Both the position numbers and the translations under genes were made by a program. 64,000 nucleotides of DNA from Mucor racemosus (Eukaryota > Mucoromycota > Mucoromycetes > Mucorales > Mucoraceae). The notes under the pieces are model-generated. The model made no database searches. It was not told where the DNA came from and saw nothing but the letters and a program-made list of their open reading frames with translations. The stretch is from positions 2,480,001 through 2,544,000 of the forward strand of contig JAPEHQ010000005.1 in NCBI GenBank assembly GCA_027405735.1, given 5' to 3'. Below, piece after piece: positions 35,982 to 48,020 of the stretch. Numbering within the stretch: position 1 is the first letter of the stretch; every line of letters begins with the position of its first letter.

Positions 35982-37080
35982 TTATTCATTCGTAACAGCT
36001 GCTACACTATTACTATTACTATTACTATTGTTATTATTCTTCCAAATGGAATATGATTTCTGATATAATGGCATTAAAATATCTGTTTGAGATAGAATTA
36101 AAATGTTACGAATACGATCCAAATGACTAATATTTGGTTTAAATAACTCTTGACGAAACTTATCAAATTCATAATGTGTAAAATCATACATTGTTTGAAT
36201 AGTTGGACTAAATTTTGCCTTGAAGGATTCCATTTGTTCTTGCAACTGTGGCCATTGTTGTTGTTGATGCTGTGTCATTACATTAACTTGTTCTAATACC
36301 CAACTACGAATCATTAGTTTGATTTGTTTCTCTTCTTCTATTGTAGCGGATGCTTTTTTAGAGATCTTTTTAGATGTTCTTGAAGATAAAATATTGACAA
36401 CATGTAATAGACGATCCATGCCATGTTTCTCTTGATTATCTTGTTGTTCTTCTTGCTCATCATCACCAGGTAGATATTGCTCAATCAGTGTTTCAAATTG
36501 ATTAGCAATATAATCAATACGGGGATTTACAACATTTGCAGCGTTTGCAATATGACCTTTAATAGGCTCAACTAATAACTTGTCTGTTGGTGTATTGATA
36601 ATTAAAGGGAATTTACTTGCAATTAAATCAAGAGATCTGTTTCCAATGTGATTAGCACAAAAGACTACTTTGTTATCACAGTAAGGCTGAGCAGTAGATA
36701 GCATTGTTTGTAGTTTTGTTTCAGCATAATCAAGTGCTTTTTGGCCAACTGCATGTTGTCTCACCATATTTTGAGCTCCAAGGAAACTGTCTTGAACAAT
36801 TGGAATAGCAGCAAATCTTGAAAAGAAGCTTGTTTCTACTACAGTGATTTCAGGCTCTTGTTTTTTATCATGTTGTTGTTCATCATCATCTTGACCTATG
36901 CTAAATCCAGAATCGCCACCAGTACTATAATTATCATCGTCTGCTGTAATACATAACATGTGAAATGTTAGGGTTATATTATTCATTTAATCATATTGCT
37001 ACTTTACCACAAGATGATGAAGTCATGGATTGATATTCTTCATGTTGAATATCGGGTGATTCAGTTTCGGTAGCAATCAT
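35982..37080 (-). CDS. Perilipin-like lipid-droplet protein
   Basis: Two exons (37080-37008, 36943-35982) give 344 aa. After an acidic N-terminus comes a PAT-like segment, FFSRFAAIPIVQDSFLGA, then GQKALDYAETKLQTML, followed by repeated 'P-x-x-D-x-x-A-x-x-x' helices (FPLIINTPTDKLLVEPIKG, NPRIDYIANQFETLIEQYLPG). This is the layout of fungal perilipins (MPL1/CAP20 type), which coat triacylglycerol droplets and control lipolysis. An acidic and glutamine-rich insert (DDEQEEQQDNQ) and a C-terminal Asn/Ser repeat (NNNNSNSNSNS) are present. The first exon start is chosen because MIATETESPD joins in frame through a GTAAAG...ACAG intron. Similarity is structural and moderate, so confidence is below that of the housekeeping genes. 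Confidence 0.75.
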
Positions 37081-37967
37081 TATATTTAAATTACAAGAAG
37101 ATAAAGAAAAAGGAAATGAAATGAATGCTTATATATATACAAAAACATATAATATAAACAAGTTCATATGTCTATGGGGAAATGATTACAAACTGAAACA
37201 CTTGTTATATGTTATATTTCATAAAGAAAGATGTAACTGTTTATAAAACAATTGATCTAAATCATCTGATAAAACAAAAATAAAAAAAAAAAAAACTACA
37301 GTGTAGCTAGTACAATATGATCTAGATGATGTTCCACTATATATGGATGCTTATATAAACTGTAATGGTATAGCAACTAATAAAAAGACAAATTATGATT
37401 AGTCGAAATCAAATGAAAATGTAATGCTCATGTCACTTGGCAAAAAGTAAATTTGATTATTGTAAAATTGAAAGTAGGGTTTATTATACATTGAGCCGTT
37501 TCTATATGCAGCAAGACCAATTGCTAACGCTGGTAGCTTGTCCTTACTAACACATTTATTTCTTGCAAGACATTTGGGATTTAGACAAATGAAAGAACCC
37601 ATTTGACTTGTTGACAGTACCGTTTGACGCAAATGGGATGACTTAGTTTAGCAAAGCAGAAAATGCAGGTTTGCAAGCTGTTGTTTTCATTAGTAATGAA
37701 CAAAGGTGTATACCGAGCATGATCTCTCTTTCTCTCTCTCTCTAAAACCCCTCCGGATCTTCGATGCTCCTTGATTTTGTTCCGTAGCCTTTATCTCCCA
37801 GCGAAATTATAAATCATGCCTTAGTAGGCCCAGCAAAATGAAGCAATAACATTGGTTTACGGTAATAAGCACAATTACTGCGGCAAGGCAAAGTAAAACC
37901 TCTTAAATGTAGAAATTTTTACATGCCAAAATTCTTTATTTCTTTTTCATATCCTAGTATAACAAAA
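37081..37967. other. Divergent upstream region of perilipin-like and HEL2 genes
   Basis: 887 bp between start codons. Contains TATATATATA about 50 bp upstream of the perilipin-like ATG, a TCTC run at 37727-37744, and one small open frame entered separately. Confidence 0.6.
37399..37605 (-). CDS. Small hypothetical open reading frame
   Basis: 68 codons from ATG at about 37602 to TAA at 37399, with a CxxxxC start (MGSFICLNPKC) and an aromatic, Asn-rich end (YFQFYNNQIYFLPSDM). Composition looks protein-like, but no family is recognised and it lies in the upstream region shared by two genes. It could be a truncated exon or chance. Confidence 0.25.
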   Translation of the reverse strand, partial: QMGSFICLNPKCLARNKCVSKDKLPALAIGLAAYRNGSMYNKPYFQFYNNQIYFLPSDMSITFSFDFD

Positions 37968-40075
37968 ATGGAAGCTACTTCTTCAAACAATAATACCAAT
38001 TCTTCTTCTACAGAGACGAATAACAAGAAAAGAAACAACTATCGTCGTCGTAATAATAATAATGGCAATAAAAAGACAGAAGATGGTAAGAAAGCGCGTC
38101 CAACTACCGCTGATTCCAGTAAAACAAATGGTCAACAACAAGGTGGTAAGCAACAAGAAAAGAAGCCTTTAAAAGGGTTTAAAAAGAACCCAAAAGAGGA
38201 TGAAGAGCAGGAAGATGATCCCGAAGGAGAAGTCTGCTTTATTTGTACTCGTCCTATCGATTATTATGCTGTCGCTCCTTGCGATCATCGTACTTGTCAT
38301 ATGTGTACTTTAAGACTTCGAGTTCTTTACAAAACAAAGAATTGTGCCTATTGCAAGGTAAAATATATATAAATCGCTTAGCAATGTCTCGAAATATTAA
38401 TTAAATGGACCATGCATAGGCCGAAGCCAAAAAGGTAGTATTCACGAATGATAATGAGAAATCTTACGAGGATTATAAACGAGAGGATACACCTTTTTAC
38501 GACAAAAAATATGGTATTCGATTCGAGACAGAAGATATGTATAAAGACACATTGGTATTACTTCAATACAACTGTCCTGAACAAGATTGTGAGGAAGCCT
38601 TTGAAAATTGGAATGAATTAAAGCGCCATGTAAAGCAAGCACATGATAGATTATGTTGCGATTTATGTCTTCGCAACAAAAAGATCTTTTCGCATGAACA
38701 TACCTTGTATACCCAATCACAATTACAGAAACATCATCGTGAAGGTGATGCATCATTCAATAAGGATGATGAGACAGGATTTACGGGACATCCCGAGTGT
38801 GTGTTTTGTAAAACAAGATTTTATGGTGCTGATGAATTGTTCGAGCATTGTAGAGATAAGCATGAAAAGTGTCATCTTTGTGAGAGAAAAGGTATTCAGC
38901 ATCAGTACTATGCCAATTATGACAGTTTAGAGAAACATTTCAAAAAGGAGCACTTTTTATGTCAATACAAGGAATGCTTGGATAACAAATTTGTAGTGTT
39001 TGATTCAGATATCGATTTGAAGGCACATGAAGTAAATGAACACGGAAATTCACTTTCTCGTCACCAAAGAGCAAAACAATCTGAAGCTCGTCGTGTAGAT
39101 GTCAATTTGAATTACTCCAGCAGCAATAGTCAACAACAACAACGCAATAACAGCAACAATAACAACAGACAAAGAAACTTTAATTTATCTGCAGAAGACT
39201 TTCCCGATATCAATGGATCTATCGTTTCTTCATTACCATCTCAAATGGCCTCAGCAAGTTTATCTGAACAAGAGCAATGGCCAACGTTAGGTGAAGATAC
39301 TACAGCTAGTGGAAGAGCTTCACCTGGAGGAGGAGGAGGATCCGGAAGTGAGACAGAATCTGGTATCGTTTCTCGACATGCTGCTGCATTAGATCGTGTT
39401 GCGGATATTTTCAAAAATGTAGAAAAAGTAATTAAATTTCGTCAAGCTACAACGAAATTCACTAGTTTGAGCATTGATGCAGATACTTATGTGAATACTA
39501 TTTTTGATCTATGTGGAAAAGATGCTGAACTCACTGCCAAGGTTTTGACGGGTGCAAAGGATTTGATCGATAATCGTACATTAAGAAGCAATGTGATTCA
39601 CATTTGGAATAAGAAAAAGAATCCTTCTTCTTTAGCCACAACAACAGATGACAATAGTTCGCCTCGTGTATTAGTTGTGAATCCTGCTTCCAAACAAAAA
39701 AGACAACAAGCAATTTCAAACAAGAAAAAACCAGGTGTTTGGGATAAAGTTGCATCTGCAGCAATTGATGCAGGCGCATTTAACTCGGTTCCCTTTCCAC
39801 CAACTCAATCGAAAACACCATGGAGTGGTACATCAACACCGCGCACAAATTCAGATGGTAGTTTACAACAATTATTCCCTGCTTTACCATCAGCTGGACC
39901 TTCTAGACGAGCTGAATTAGATAATTTGCTCAGAAAACCAAATAGAAATGCATGGGGAGAATCCTCCATGGCTACAAGTGAATCTGAATTTTCATCAGAT
40001 AATAATAATGATACCGTTAATAGAAAGAAAAAGGGAAAGAAAGGAAAGCAAGTTTTGTTTCGCGTTGGTTTATAA
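37968..40075 (+). CDS. HEL2: E3 ubiquitin ligase HEL2/ZNF598
   Basis: Senses collided ribosomes and ubiquitinates small-subunit proteins to start ribosome quality control. Two exons (37968-38357, 38420-40075) give 681 aa. The N-terminus is low complexity (Asn, Lys, Gln). A RING finger follows near residue 88: CFICTRPIDYYAVAPCDHRTC-type cysteines and histidine, then CTLRLRVLY and CAYCK, split by the intron. Next come the family's C2H2 fingers: CPEQDCEEAF...LKRHVKQAH, CVFCKTRFYGADELFEHCRDKH, CHLCE and FLCQYKEC. A conserved middle motif, NLSAEDFPDI, and WPTLGE are present. The Lys-rich tail ends KGKKGKQVLFRVGL, similar to the family terminus. ATG at 37968 (AAAAATGG context) is preferred over the upstream in-frame ATG at 37923. 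Confidence 0.95.
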
Positions 40076-40127
40076 TAAGGAATAAAAATTTTGATTTTGT
40101 AAATATATTATATATATATATAATCAA

Positions 40128-41425
40128 CTACATGTTGGCATTGGCTTGAACTAATGAAAATGGCGATAATGCAATTGCTTTTGGTAAAGATCTCTTTTCT
40201 GTTGTATAATCCCATAATTGACTTAATAACTCGGGTCCTAATGAATATAAATCTACCATAAATTCATCTATTATCAAACAAAGCATTAGAAACAAAACGA
40301 CATGTGGTTAAAAAAATAACATTTGTTACCATCGTTATCTTCCACTACTGTATCATCTTTTTTGCTCCTGATGATTAACGCCTGAACCTCTTCTATTTGC
40401 TCAGGTGTTAATAGTGTTAATCTTTTCGCTAATTCCAACATATCCAGTCCCTATAATATATAAATGAGTACAAATCATTCAATGCTAAACAAAGCAGCAT
40501 TACCACTGGTATTCCCCATGCTTTTCGAACATTTTCATCTACTTGTTTTGTATGTATACTACTAGCATTTTCTATGTCTGTCTCATTATAAATATCATCT
40601 ATAATCACACCATCCAGATTTGTCGATTTCTTTTGTCTTCTATAACCATGCACGGATCTATATAAATCATCTGATTCAGTACTAGATTCATGATCAAATT
40701 GATATAATATGTTTGAAGATGGTGATGTAGGGTATCTGTTATTATTGGAAGAAGAGGGTGTCATTGGACCATCTGTGTTGTATTGTGAAGGTGAAGATAT
40801 AGATGGTGGTGTCTTGATTTTTTTAGCTGCCAACGTGGTCGGGCTGGGTCGTCTTTTTCTATTATCGATGTGAATTGTTGTTTGTAAATCACTTGTAGGG
40901 ATTTCCATGTGTAAAACTCGTATCAATTCTGGTGAAGGATTATTGAATACAATTGTATGCTTGATGGTATAAATTGGTTCACGAAAATGCAGATCAAATA
41001 GAATTTCCTCTGGATCAGGTTCGTGTAGAGAGTCTTTAAAGTACAAAATGACACGCATATCAAACTCTCCCCATCCTTTTTCTTGTAATAAATATGGTTC
41101 CTTTTTAAAATCTATTTAATTCATACTATTAAAATACTTTTTGATATATGACATATTGAATACTATACCTCTGACAGGGTTAACAAATGTTGGATGCAAC
41201 CAGTATTCAACATGGTCCAAAAGATGGTTCAGTTTCCCCTTTTTCTCTCGATTATTATCTACAGCAACAACTCTGATCTTCCAATTTCTCCAAGGATGTC
41301 CATCAGCTGCTTTTCCACTTGATTTTAATACATGATTTTGACATATAATTTTGACATCTTGGGTATAAACGCTCTAGTAAAAGTTAATTTCATTGTACAG
41401 ACTTGCAGTTTTCAGGATTTACCAT
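40128..41425 (-). CDS. TAF14: YEATS-domain transcription factor subunit, TAF14-like
   Basis: Reader of acylated histone H3 shared by TFIID, TFIIF, SWI/SNF, INO80 and similar complexes. Five exons (41425-41423, 41373-41169, 41111-40504, 40450-40330, 40267-40128) join in frame to 358 aa. The first coding exon seems to be just the ATG. The YEATS domain reads HPWRNWKIRVVAVD, HVEYWLHPTFVNPVR, LLQEKGWGEFDM and LHFREPIYTIKHTIVF; the reader aromatic Trp in GWGEF is present. A serine-rich linker of about 130 residues (with KRRPSPTTLAAKKIK) follows. The C-terminal ET domain ends VDLYSLGPELLSQLWDYT, as in Taf14. The only weak point is the micro-exon; an alternative 5' exon cannot be excluded. Confidence 0.88.
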
Positions 41426-42561
41426 TGTTATGATTGACTGTTCTGCTTTTTATTCTCTAGATATGTATAAATATGTAAAAAGGGATCGAGAATTTTGAGT
41501 CTTACAGCTTGAGTATATATTATTAGACAGGTGAATAATCGTGAAAAAAAAGTCAAAAACTCACTTTAGATACAGGTATTTATATAATGATAATCACAGA
41601 AATCAAAAATCAACGATATATGCAACTCTATTTACAGCAAAGAACAGTGACCTAGCGAGTTTTGCCTAAAAATACAATTTTATATCGTTTATAGTTGTAC
41701 AAAAGGAAAAAGAAGAGGAGATACCTCTTTTAGAGAATCGACCTTTTTTCAATTGTCTTGTCTGGTAACATATTTTGCAGATACGTCACCTTCCATACGT
41801 TCAAGAAGCACTGGGATTTAATTGATACATCTCAAACGTTTATATCGTATGCATTAAGAGCTTTTGAAGTTTGATCTACTCCTATATCGCAAAGAAATGC
41901 AAAACGAATTCTGCGAAAGGAAATCGAGTTTGCAACATTACTTTTTTTAAGGTATCTAGTTGAAAATTGATGCCTAAATCTTTTAAGAGATAAGATTATG
42001 CGTGCGTTGATCACGAATCTGTCATTTCCATGATGTCTGTCATATCTATGCGCATCCAATGACAATGACTAAGATATCATATATTGGATATATATATAAC
42101 ACGAGTAAAATTTGACGATAAAATCTAACTCTATAGATGTATAATGATACAAAGTATGCAAATTAATTAAAAACTGACATCATGCTATGGTATACAGTAC
42201 ACAACATTTTTTGAATTTCTACATATTATTAACGCTCTTCAGCACATTTTTAAGTAACCTTAGCTGACAAGTAGTAGTTTTTTTTTATGCACAAGATAGA
42301 ACTGGCTGGAATACACTTTACATTTTTTATTTGACAGAAAGCTATTCATTTTTCGTCAAGAAAATTGAATATTTTTATTCAACACTAATACATACTGCAT
42401 TGCAAATAGCGATCAGTATAATTGGCATACTTCAAATGCCTAGAAAAAGCTTTACAACTTCAATGTTTGAGCAATAAAGTTTTAAATAAGTCTGTAATAT
42501 GCTGCAAAGATTGGTTATATTTAATCTCGATGCGCTTTGCCAAGTTGTACCTGTTGTGTAC
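41426..42561. other. Intergenic, AT-rich
   Basis: No supported gene; start of the second repeat-rich block. Confidence 0.6.
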
Positions 42562-43108
42562 TGTTTAAATATACACAATGAATAACTAGAAAATAAAGTT
42601 AAAACTAGATATATTTATTGAGTATATTGTAGGTAAAAAGATAACCAATCCATCTCGAACGACATCAGGATTCAGGGTATTTATATGTTTTGGAAGCGTG
42701 GATATAGAGTCTACAATACAGAGTGTATGAAAGTATGATTTCATCTTCTTGAAGAACTAGTTGATTACAACATGATGATATAATAGGTTGGCCATAGCAA
42801 GTTTAGTAGGATACGACCAAGTTAAGTATATAGGATCTTCATGCTTGATTTACTTTAGACCGTGAATGTTGATGCAAATGGAATAGTTGAATTCCATTTC
42901 CAGGAACGAGTTCATGATTGGCTCACTTCAGGATCTCAGGCTACACCATTTCATCATAGACTAAATGTAACATAACTAAATGAAATAAAATTGGCATACA
43001 TCATTATCACCTCATACTCATCCTTCTATGCTAAGAATAATGTCTACATAATCCTTTGAGCACTTCTACTAGTAATACATGTACCCAGTATAGTCTATGT
43101 CCTAAACA
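42562..43108 (+). mobile_element. Solo-LTR-like element, family 1 (copy 1)
   Basis: 547 bp starting TGTTTAAATATACAC and ending CCTAAACA (TGTTTA/TAAACA inverted ends), flanked on both sides by GTGTAC. A second copy lies inverted at 45142-45692. Size, TG..CA ends and short target duplication are those of a solo LTR; no internal retrotransposon sequence is present. Confidence 0.85.
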
Positions 43109-43324
43109 GTGTACAAGTGCTTAATTCCATAATTAAATACGAACCAGAGATGGATACTAATAAAGCTTCAATTTATTGAAAACTTTTACTTGTGAGCTAG
43201 GGTTGGTAATAAATATATTGTTATGTCTACTTCCGAAGTCATCAAAATAATAAATCACATATCAGCGACATGAAATAAACGAGGTATTACGAGTACTAGA
43301 GTAATCTTTATTTCTACAATGTAG
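43109..43324. other. Short unique flank between LTR copy and element C
   Basis: No feature recognised. The dynein-fragment homology of copy C starts abruptly at about 43325. Confidence 0.55.
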
Positions 43325-44419
43325 TTTATGGAATTTGAATGCAAACACGGAGGAACCATTTGTAAGTACTTGAGTTGATTCTGGTAAAACATTTAATAAA
43401 CTGGCTTGGGACAAAGAGGGTAAAAAGGTGGCAATAGATTCCAGTGATGTCCATGTTTATGATATTGGAAACGTAAGATCAAAGCTCAATGTAAATCACC
43501 TCTAACGCAATAATTATAAAGTAAGACTATATTATCATCAAATAAAGTACCACACAATATTAACATGTATAAATATTTACAGTAATAAGCTCAAATCAAG
43601 TGGGTACAGCATTGTAAATTCTTGAAAAAGTTCTCCAGTATTATAAAATCTCTTATTTTTAAGACTTACAAAGCTTATAAGCGGAAGATTAATTTCAAAA
43701 ATTATTCTTGTCCAGATCATCAATTTTGACATTTTTTAACTTTTTTTTTCTGATTTTGCAAATCTAAAGTTAATTATACTACTAATTATAAAAGCAAAAA
43801 ATTTACACATATACAGAATTTAATGCTCTATTTGCTCAATAAAAAAAACCAAACATTTTTATTGCAAAATATCACATGAAAATCCTTTAACCAAAAATCC
43901 TTTTTTGGGGAAAAAGTGCAAATTTTCATTACTTGACATTTAATATTAAGCTTTTATAAAATGCGTATTAGTTATGGCTACAATTTTCTCTCACAATGTA
44001 GTACATTTAAACGTTGATTTTGGTATCAAAATTTGATTTTTCTGTTTTTTGATCAAAATCATGAGTGTTGGTAAGGATAAAATGAGTCTCGAAAATGTCC
44101 GCTACAAAAACTGAATTTTCAGACCGCACGTGGTTAAATATAAGAAAAGTTAAAAAAAAAACGCATTTTTATTTAAAACTTAGATATATACCATAGTGTA
44201 AGAGACTTAACCGTCCAATCTTGCTATGCTCAGTTACGTCGTCGCTTTACGGCCTCGCTTTTGCAAATTTTTAATGAATGTATGATATGACAACAAACGG
44301 TTTTTCTAGTAGAAAAATGTATGTTTCTATGATAACAGCAGATATTGCCTATTTTGTTTTATTTATGGTTTATGTGGTGTAATGCTGCTATTACATTGGC
44401 TGAAATATGCAATTTAACA
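43325..44419 (+). repeat. Inverted-repeat arm C
   Basis: About 1.1 kb that recurs in reverse complement at 46925-48020 with very few differences (for example 'cattgtaaatt' against 'catcgtgaatt'). It includes the dynein fragment and the conserved AT-rich block also seen in arms A, B and E. Confidence 0.97.
43329..43505 (+). pseudogene. Dynein intermediate chain 3' fragment (copy C)
   Basis: Reads WNLNANTEEPFV, then an in-frame TGA, then NKLAWDKEGKKVAI and VHVYDIGN. Truncated at its 5' side relative to copies A and D, and interrupted by a stop. Confidence 0.8.
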
Positions 44420-44548
44420 GGGTTTTAACTGCGCTAAATGATGTAAAGCCTTGAAAACCCTTTTGTACGTTTGTTGTTTCTCTTTTTGTTTTCATATTTC
44501 AAGGATATATTCACCGTTTGATAAGTCATATCAGACTATCAAGCTTGT

Positions 44549-44906
44549 TGATGTGAACTACTGACAGTCTTTCACACATCAAATTGAATTAGTAATGAAT
44601 AACATGAATCTGGCGTGAGAACCAAGATTATGAAATATAGAAACTTAACTATAATTTAAAATCACAAACAAGAATTATAGATAATTGTATAACCTGAATT
44701 AGTAATTGCTGATCCCTTTTCCCATCAGCTTTAAAACCAAGAAGATCAAATTACTGCATTAGTAATTTGAATTAGACATTTAATATAAATACCACAACGA
44801 TCCATCGAGTAGATGAATCGTTGCTTTACTTTATACCTTTAATAAACTTAGAAAAAGAGTTATAATTGTATTTCCTATCGCTTTTTATAATTACGTTTTT
44901 GTAGCA
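44549..44906 (+). mobile_element. Solo-LTR-like element, family 3
   Basis: 358 bp, starts TGATGTGAAC and ends TTTGTAGCA, flanked by the 5-bp duplication CTTGT (44544-44548 and 44907-44911). Copies A (15180) and E (about 51790) have an empty site here. Internal TATAAAT and AATAAA-type motifs fit an LTR. Confidence 0.88.
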
Positions 44907-45141
44907 CTTGTCTTCTTGTCTTTTATCTGAATACGCATACTAACGCAAGAGACTAATGTTTTTAATATAGGTAGGAGGTAAGAGTCTATATTAGAGACTG
45001 ATACTTTCATTTAACCGTATTCTAAGATCAATATCATTGTTTACTACTGTATTAATTTTGGACGTATTTCTTGATTACCAGATCAAATCCAAGGCAATCA
45101 TATTTATATCTACTCAATGAGAAGCTAGAACTGGCTACACA

Positions 45142-45692
45142 TGTTTAGGGTATAGACTAGACTGGGTACATGTATTACTAGTAGAAGTGCTCAAAGAAGG
45201 GTTATTTAGACATGATTTTTAGCATAAAATGATGAGTATGAGGTCAAAATGATGTATGCCAATTTCATTTCATTTAGTTATGTTACATGTAGTCTATGAT
45301 GAAATGGTGTAGCCCGAGTTCCTGAAATGAGCCAATCATGAACTCGTTCCTGGGAAGGGAATTCAGCTATTCCATTTGTATAAACATTCACTGTCTAAAG
45401 TTAATCAAGCATGAACATCCTATATACTTAACTTGGCCGTATCCTACTAAACTTGCTCTGGCCAATCTATTATATAATCATGCTGTAACCAACTAGTTTC
45501 TCAAGACTATGATATCATTCTTTCATACACTCTGTATTCTAGACTCTATATCCACGCTTCCAAAACATATAAATACCCTGAATCCTGATGTCGTTCGAGA
45601 TGGATTCGTTATCTTTTTTACCTACAATATACTCAATAAATATATCTAGTTTTAACTTTATTTTCTAGTTATTCATTGTGTATATTTAAACA
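45142..45692 (-). mobile_element. Solo-LTR-like element, family 1 (copy 2)
   Basis: 551 bp flanked by the 5-bp duplication ACACA (45137-45141 and 45693-45697). It interrupts 'ggctac-aaacccacgaaatgtt', which is continuous in copy A (about 15397) and in copy E (about 51610, inverted). Confidence 0.92.
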
Positions 45693-45919
45693 ACACACCC
45701 GCGAAATGTTCCAAAAAAGTAATAAAATCACAAATGATATAGAAACGAAAAAAAAGGATAATCTAATGTTTTACTTAATAATCATAGTTTTGATTGTAAC
45801 TACTGTATACTTGAAAACAAATATTTTTGCAGCTGAAAATCGTAAACTAACACACTAAAATTCTAAGTTTAAAGAAGGTTAATTTGTTTAAATTTTATGA
45901 GTGATAAAGTATCATTTAT

Positions 45920-46319
45920 GAGAAACGATATATAAAATAAAAATATACTTATAATTAAAGTTTATTATTAATAACACGTGACATGTGATAATAAGATATT
46001 AATCAAATTATCGAAATTATTTATTTTTTTTGCAATTAATAATTTTAAAGAAAATAAGATCATAATTAATTATTATATTACTTTTGATATATTTGTTAAT
46101 TATGTGTTATATGTAATATTCTTTCTAGATTCATTTCATTCAATATTAGAATATTCCACAATTTTTTTTTCTTTATAAAAATCGATTAAAAAAAGCACCT
46201 CGTAAGTTTATGGTAACTTACAAGTTTCAATATATGTGACTATTTTTAGTATTTCTATGTCATGTGATTTTTTAAACAATATGAAAATATAATAATATTT
46301 GTAGTATTACACGTTTCTC
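45920..46319. mobile_element. MITE with GAGAAACG ends
   Basis: 400 bp, 8-bp perfect terminal inverted repeats (GAGAAACG / CGTTTCTC), flanked by TAT on both sides. Copies A (about 15618) and E (about 51410) are empty at this site. Very AT-rich and non-coding. The 3-bp target duplication is compatible with the PIF/Harbinger group. Confidence 0.85.
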
Positions 46320-46544
46320 TATAGCCTTATATTTGGCTTGCATATAAATTTAAGCAGTAAATGTTATTTAAGTTTATGCTTGAGCAAAAAACCATTGTTG
46401 CTGTAAACATTATAGGTATAAACATATTTACAAATGATGATAATTGTAAATATATTGGTTCTTGCATGTATTGCTCTGTATCAACAACATATTGAATTGT
46501 ATTGTCTATAATATATATTAATAAAAACAAATGTAATTTAAAAA

Positions 46545-46920
46545 CCCATTCCAGAAAAAAAATTCAATGGAATTTTGAGAACTGCACGATGATGCTCAAG
46601 TACAAACCAATCTGTGCCCATAAGATCAGCTCATTATGCTCATGGTCAGATTTTATTATTATGCACAAATAGAGATAATAATATGCTTATGGGCAATTCT
46701 ACTATTATGCACACATGGGACTAATGTCACGCACATGGGCAGAATCTATAATTCTGCACAATAGGCTTAGCGTTGTGCTCGTTTGCAGTTTCTTTTGTTG
46801 TGGCCATGTGTATCTTTTTGTTATTTTTTTAGCCATATTCAATGGGCACAGCATCTGAGGCTATAGTGTGCAGGCCACTTGTGCACAACAAAATCATCTT
46901 GTGCAGCACAGATCGACCGT
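46545..46920. repeat. 375-bp terminal section with CACTACGG end
   Basis: Shared with 50787-51175 in the opposite orientation. Both copies end exactly at CACTACGG(T/C)CGA and contain many TGCACA/TGTGCA motifs ('tgtgcataata'). At the other end a hairpin CCATTCCAG...CAATGG is present. It is attached to the middle section in both copies, so it is either an early insertion or the natural end of the dynein-fragment element. Confidence 0.85.
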
Positions 46921-46924
46921 AGTG

Positions 46925-48020
46925 AAATTGCATATTTCAGCCAATGTAATAGCAGCATTACACCACATAAACCATAAATAAAACAAAATAGGCAATATCT
47001 GCTGTTATCATAGAAACATACATTTTTCTACTAGAAAAACCGTTTGTTGTCATATCATACATTCATTAAAAATTTGCAAAAGCGAGGCCGTAAAGCGACG
47101 ACGTAACTGAGCATAGCAAGATTGGACGGTTAAGTCTCTTACACTATGGTATATATCTAAGTTTTAAATAAAAATGCGTTTTTTTTTTAACTTTTCTTAT
47201 ATTTAACCACGTGCGGTCTGAAAATTCAGTTTTTGTAGCGGACATTTTCGAGACTCATTTTATCCTTACCAACACTCATGATTTTGATCAAAAAACAGAA
47301 AAATCAAATTTTGATACCAAAATCAACGTTTAAATGTACTACATTGTGAGAGAAAATTGTAGCCATAACTAATACGCATTTTATAAAAGCTTAATATTAA
47401 ATGTCAAGTAATGAAAATTTGCACTTTTTCCCCAAAAAAGGATTTTTGGTTAAAGGATTTTCATGTGATATTTTGCAATAAAAATGTTTGGTTTTTTTTA
47501 TTGAGCAAATAGAGCATTAAATTCTGTATATGTGTAAATTTTTTGCTTTTATAATTAGTAGTATAATTAACTTTAGATTTGCAAAATCAGAAAAAAAAAG
47601 TTAAAAAATGTCAAAATTGATGATCTGGACAAGAATAATTTTTGAAATTAATCTTCCGCTTATAAGCTTTGTAAGTCTTAAAAATAAGAGATTTTATAAT
47701 ACTGGAGAACTTTTTCAAGAATTCACGATGCTGTACCCACTTGATTTGAGCTTATTACTGTAAATATTTATACATGTTAATATTGTGTGGTACTTTATTT
47801 GATGATAATATAGTCTTACTTTATAATTATTGCGTTAGAGGTGATTTACATTGAGCTTTGATCTTACGTTTCCAATATCATAAACATGGACATCACTGGA
47901 ATCTATTGCCACCTTTTTACCCTCTTTGTCCCAAGCCAGTTTATTAAATGTTTTACCAGAATCAACTCAAGTACTTACAAATGGTTCCTCCGTGTTTGCA
48001 TTCAAATTCCATAAATTAAA
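46925..48020 (-). repeat. Inverted-repeat arm D
   Basis: Reverse complement of arm C, near identical. Homology to copy A continues outward to about 48150 through more of the dynein fragment. It directly abuts the CACTACGG end. Confidence 0.97.

Noticed and set aside
45676..46178. Open frames within copy C
   Set aside because: They cross the solo LTR border, the middle section and the MITE, so they are chance frames assembled by insertion.
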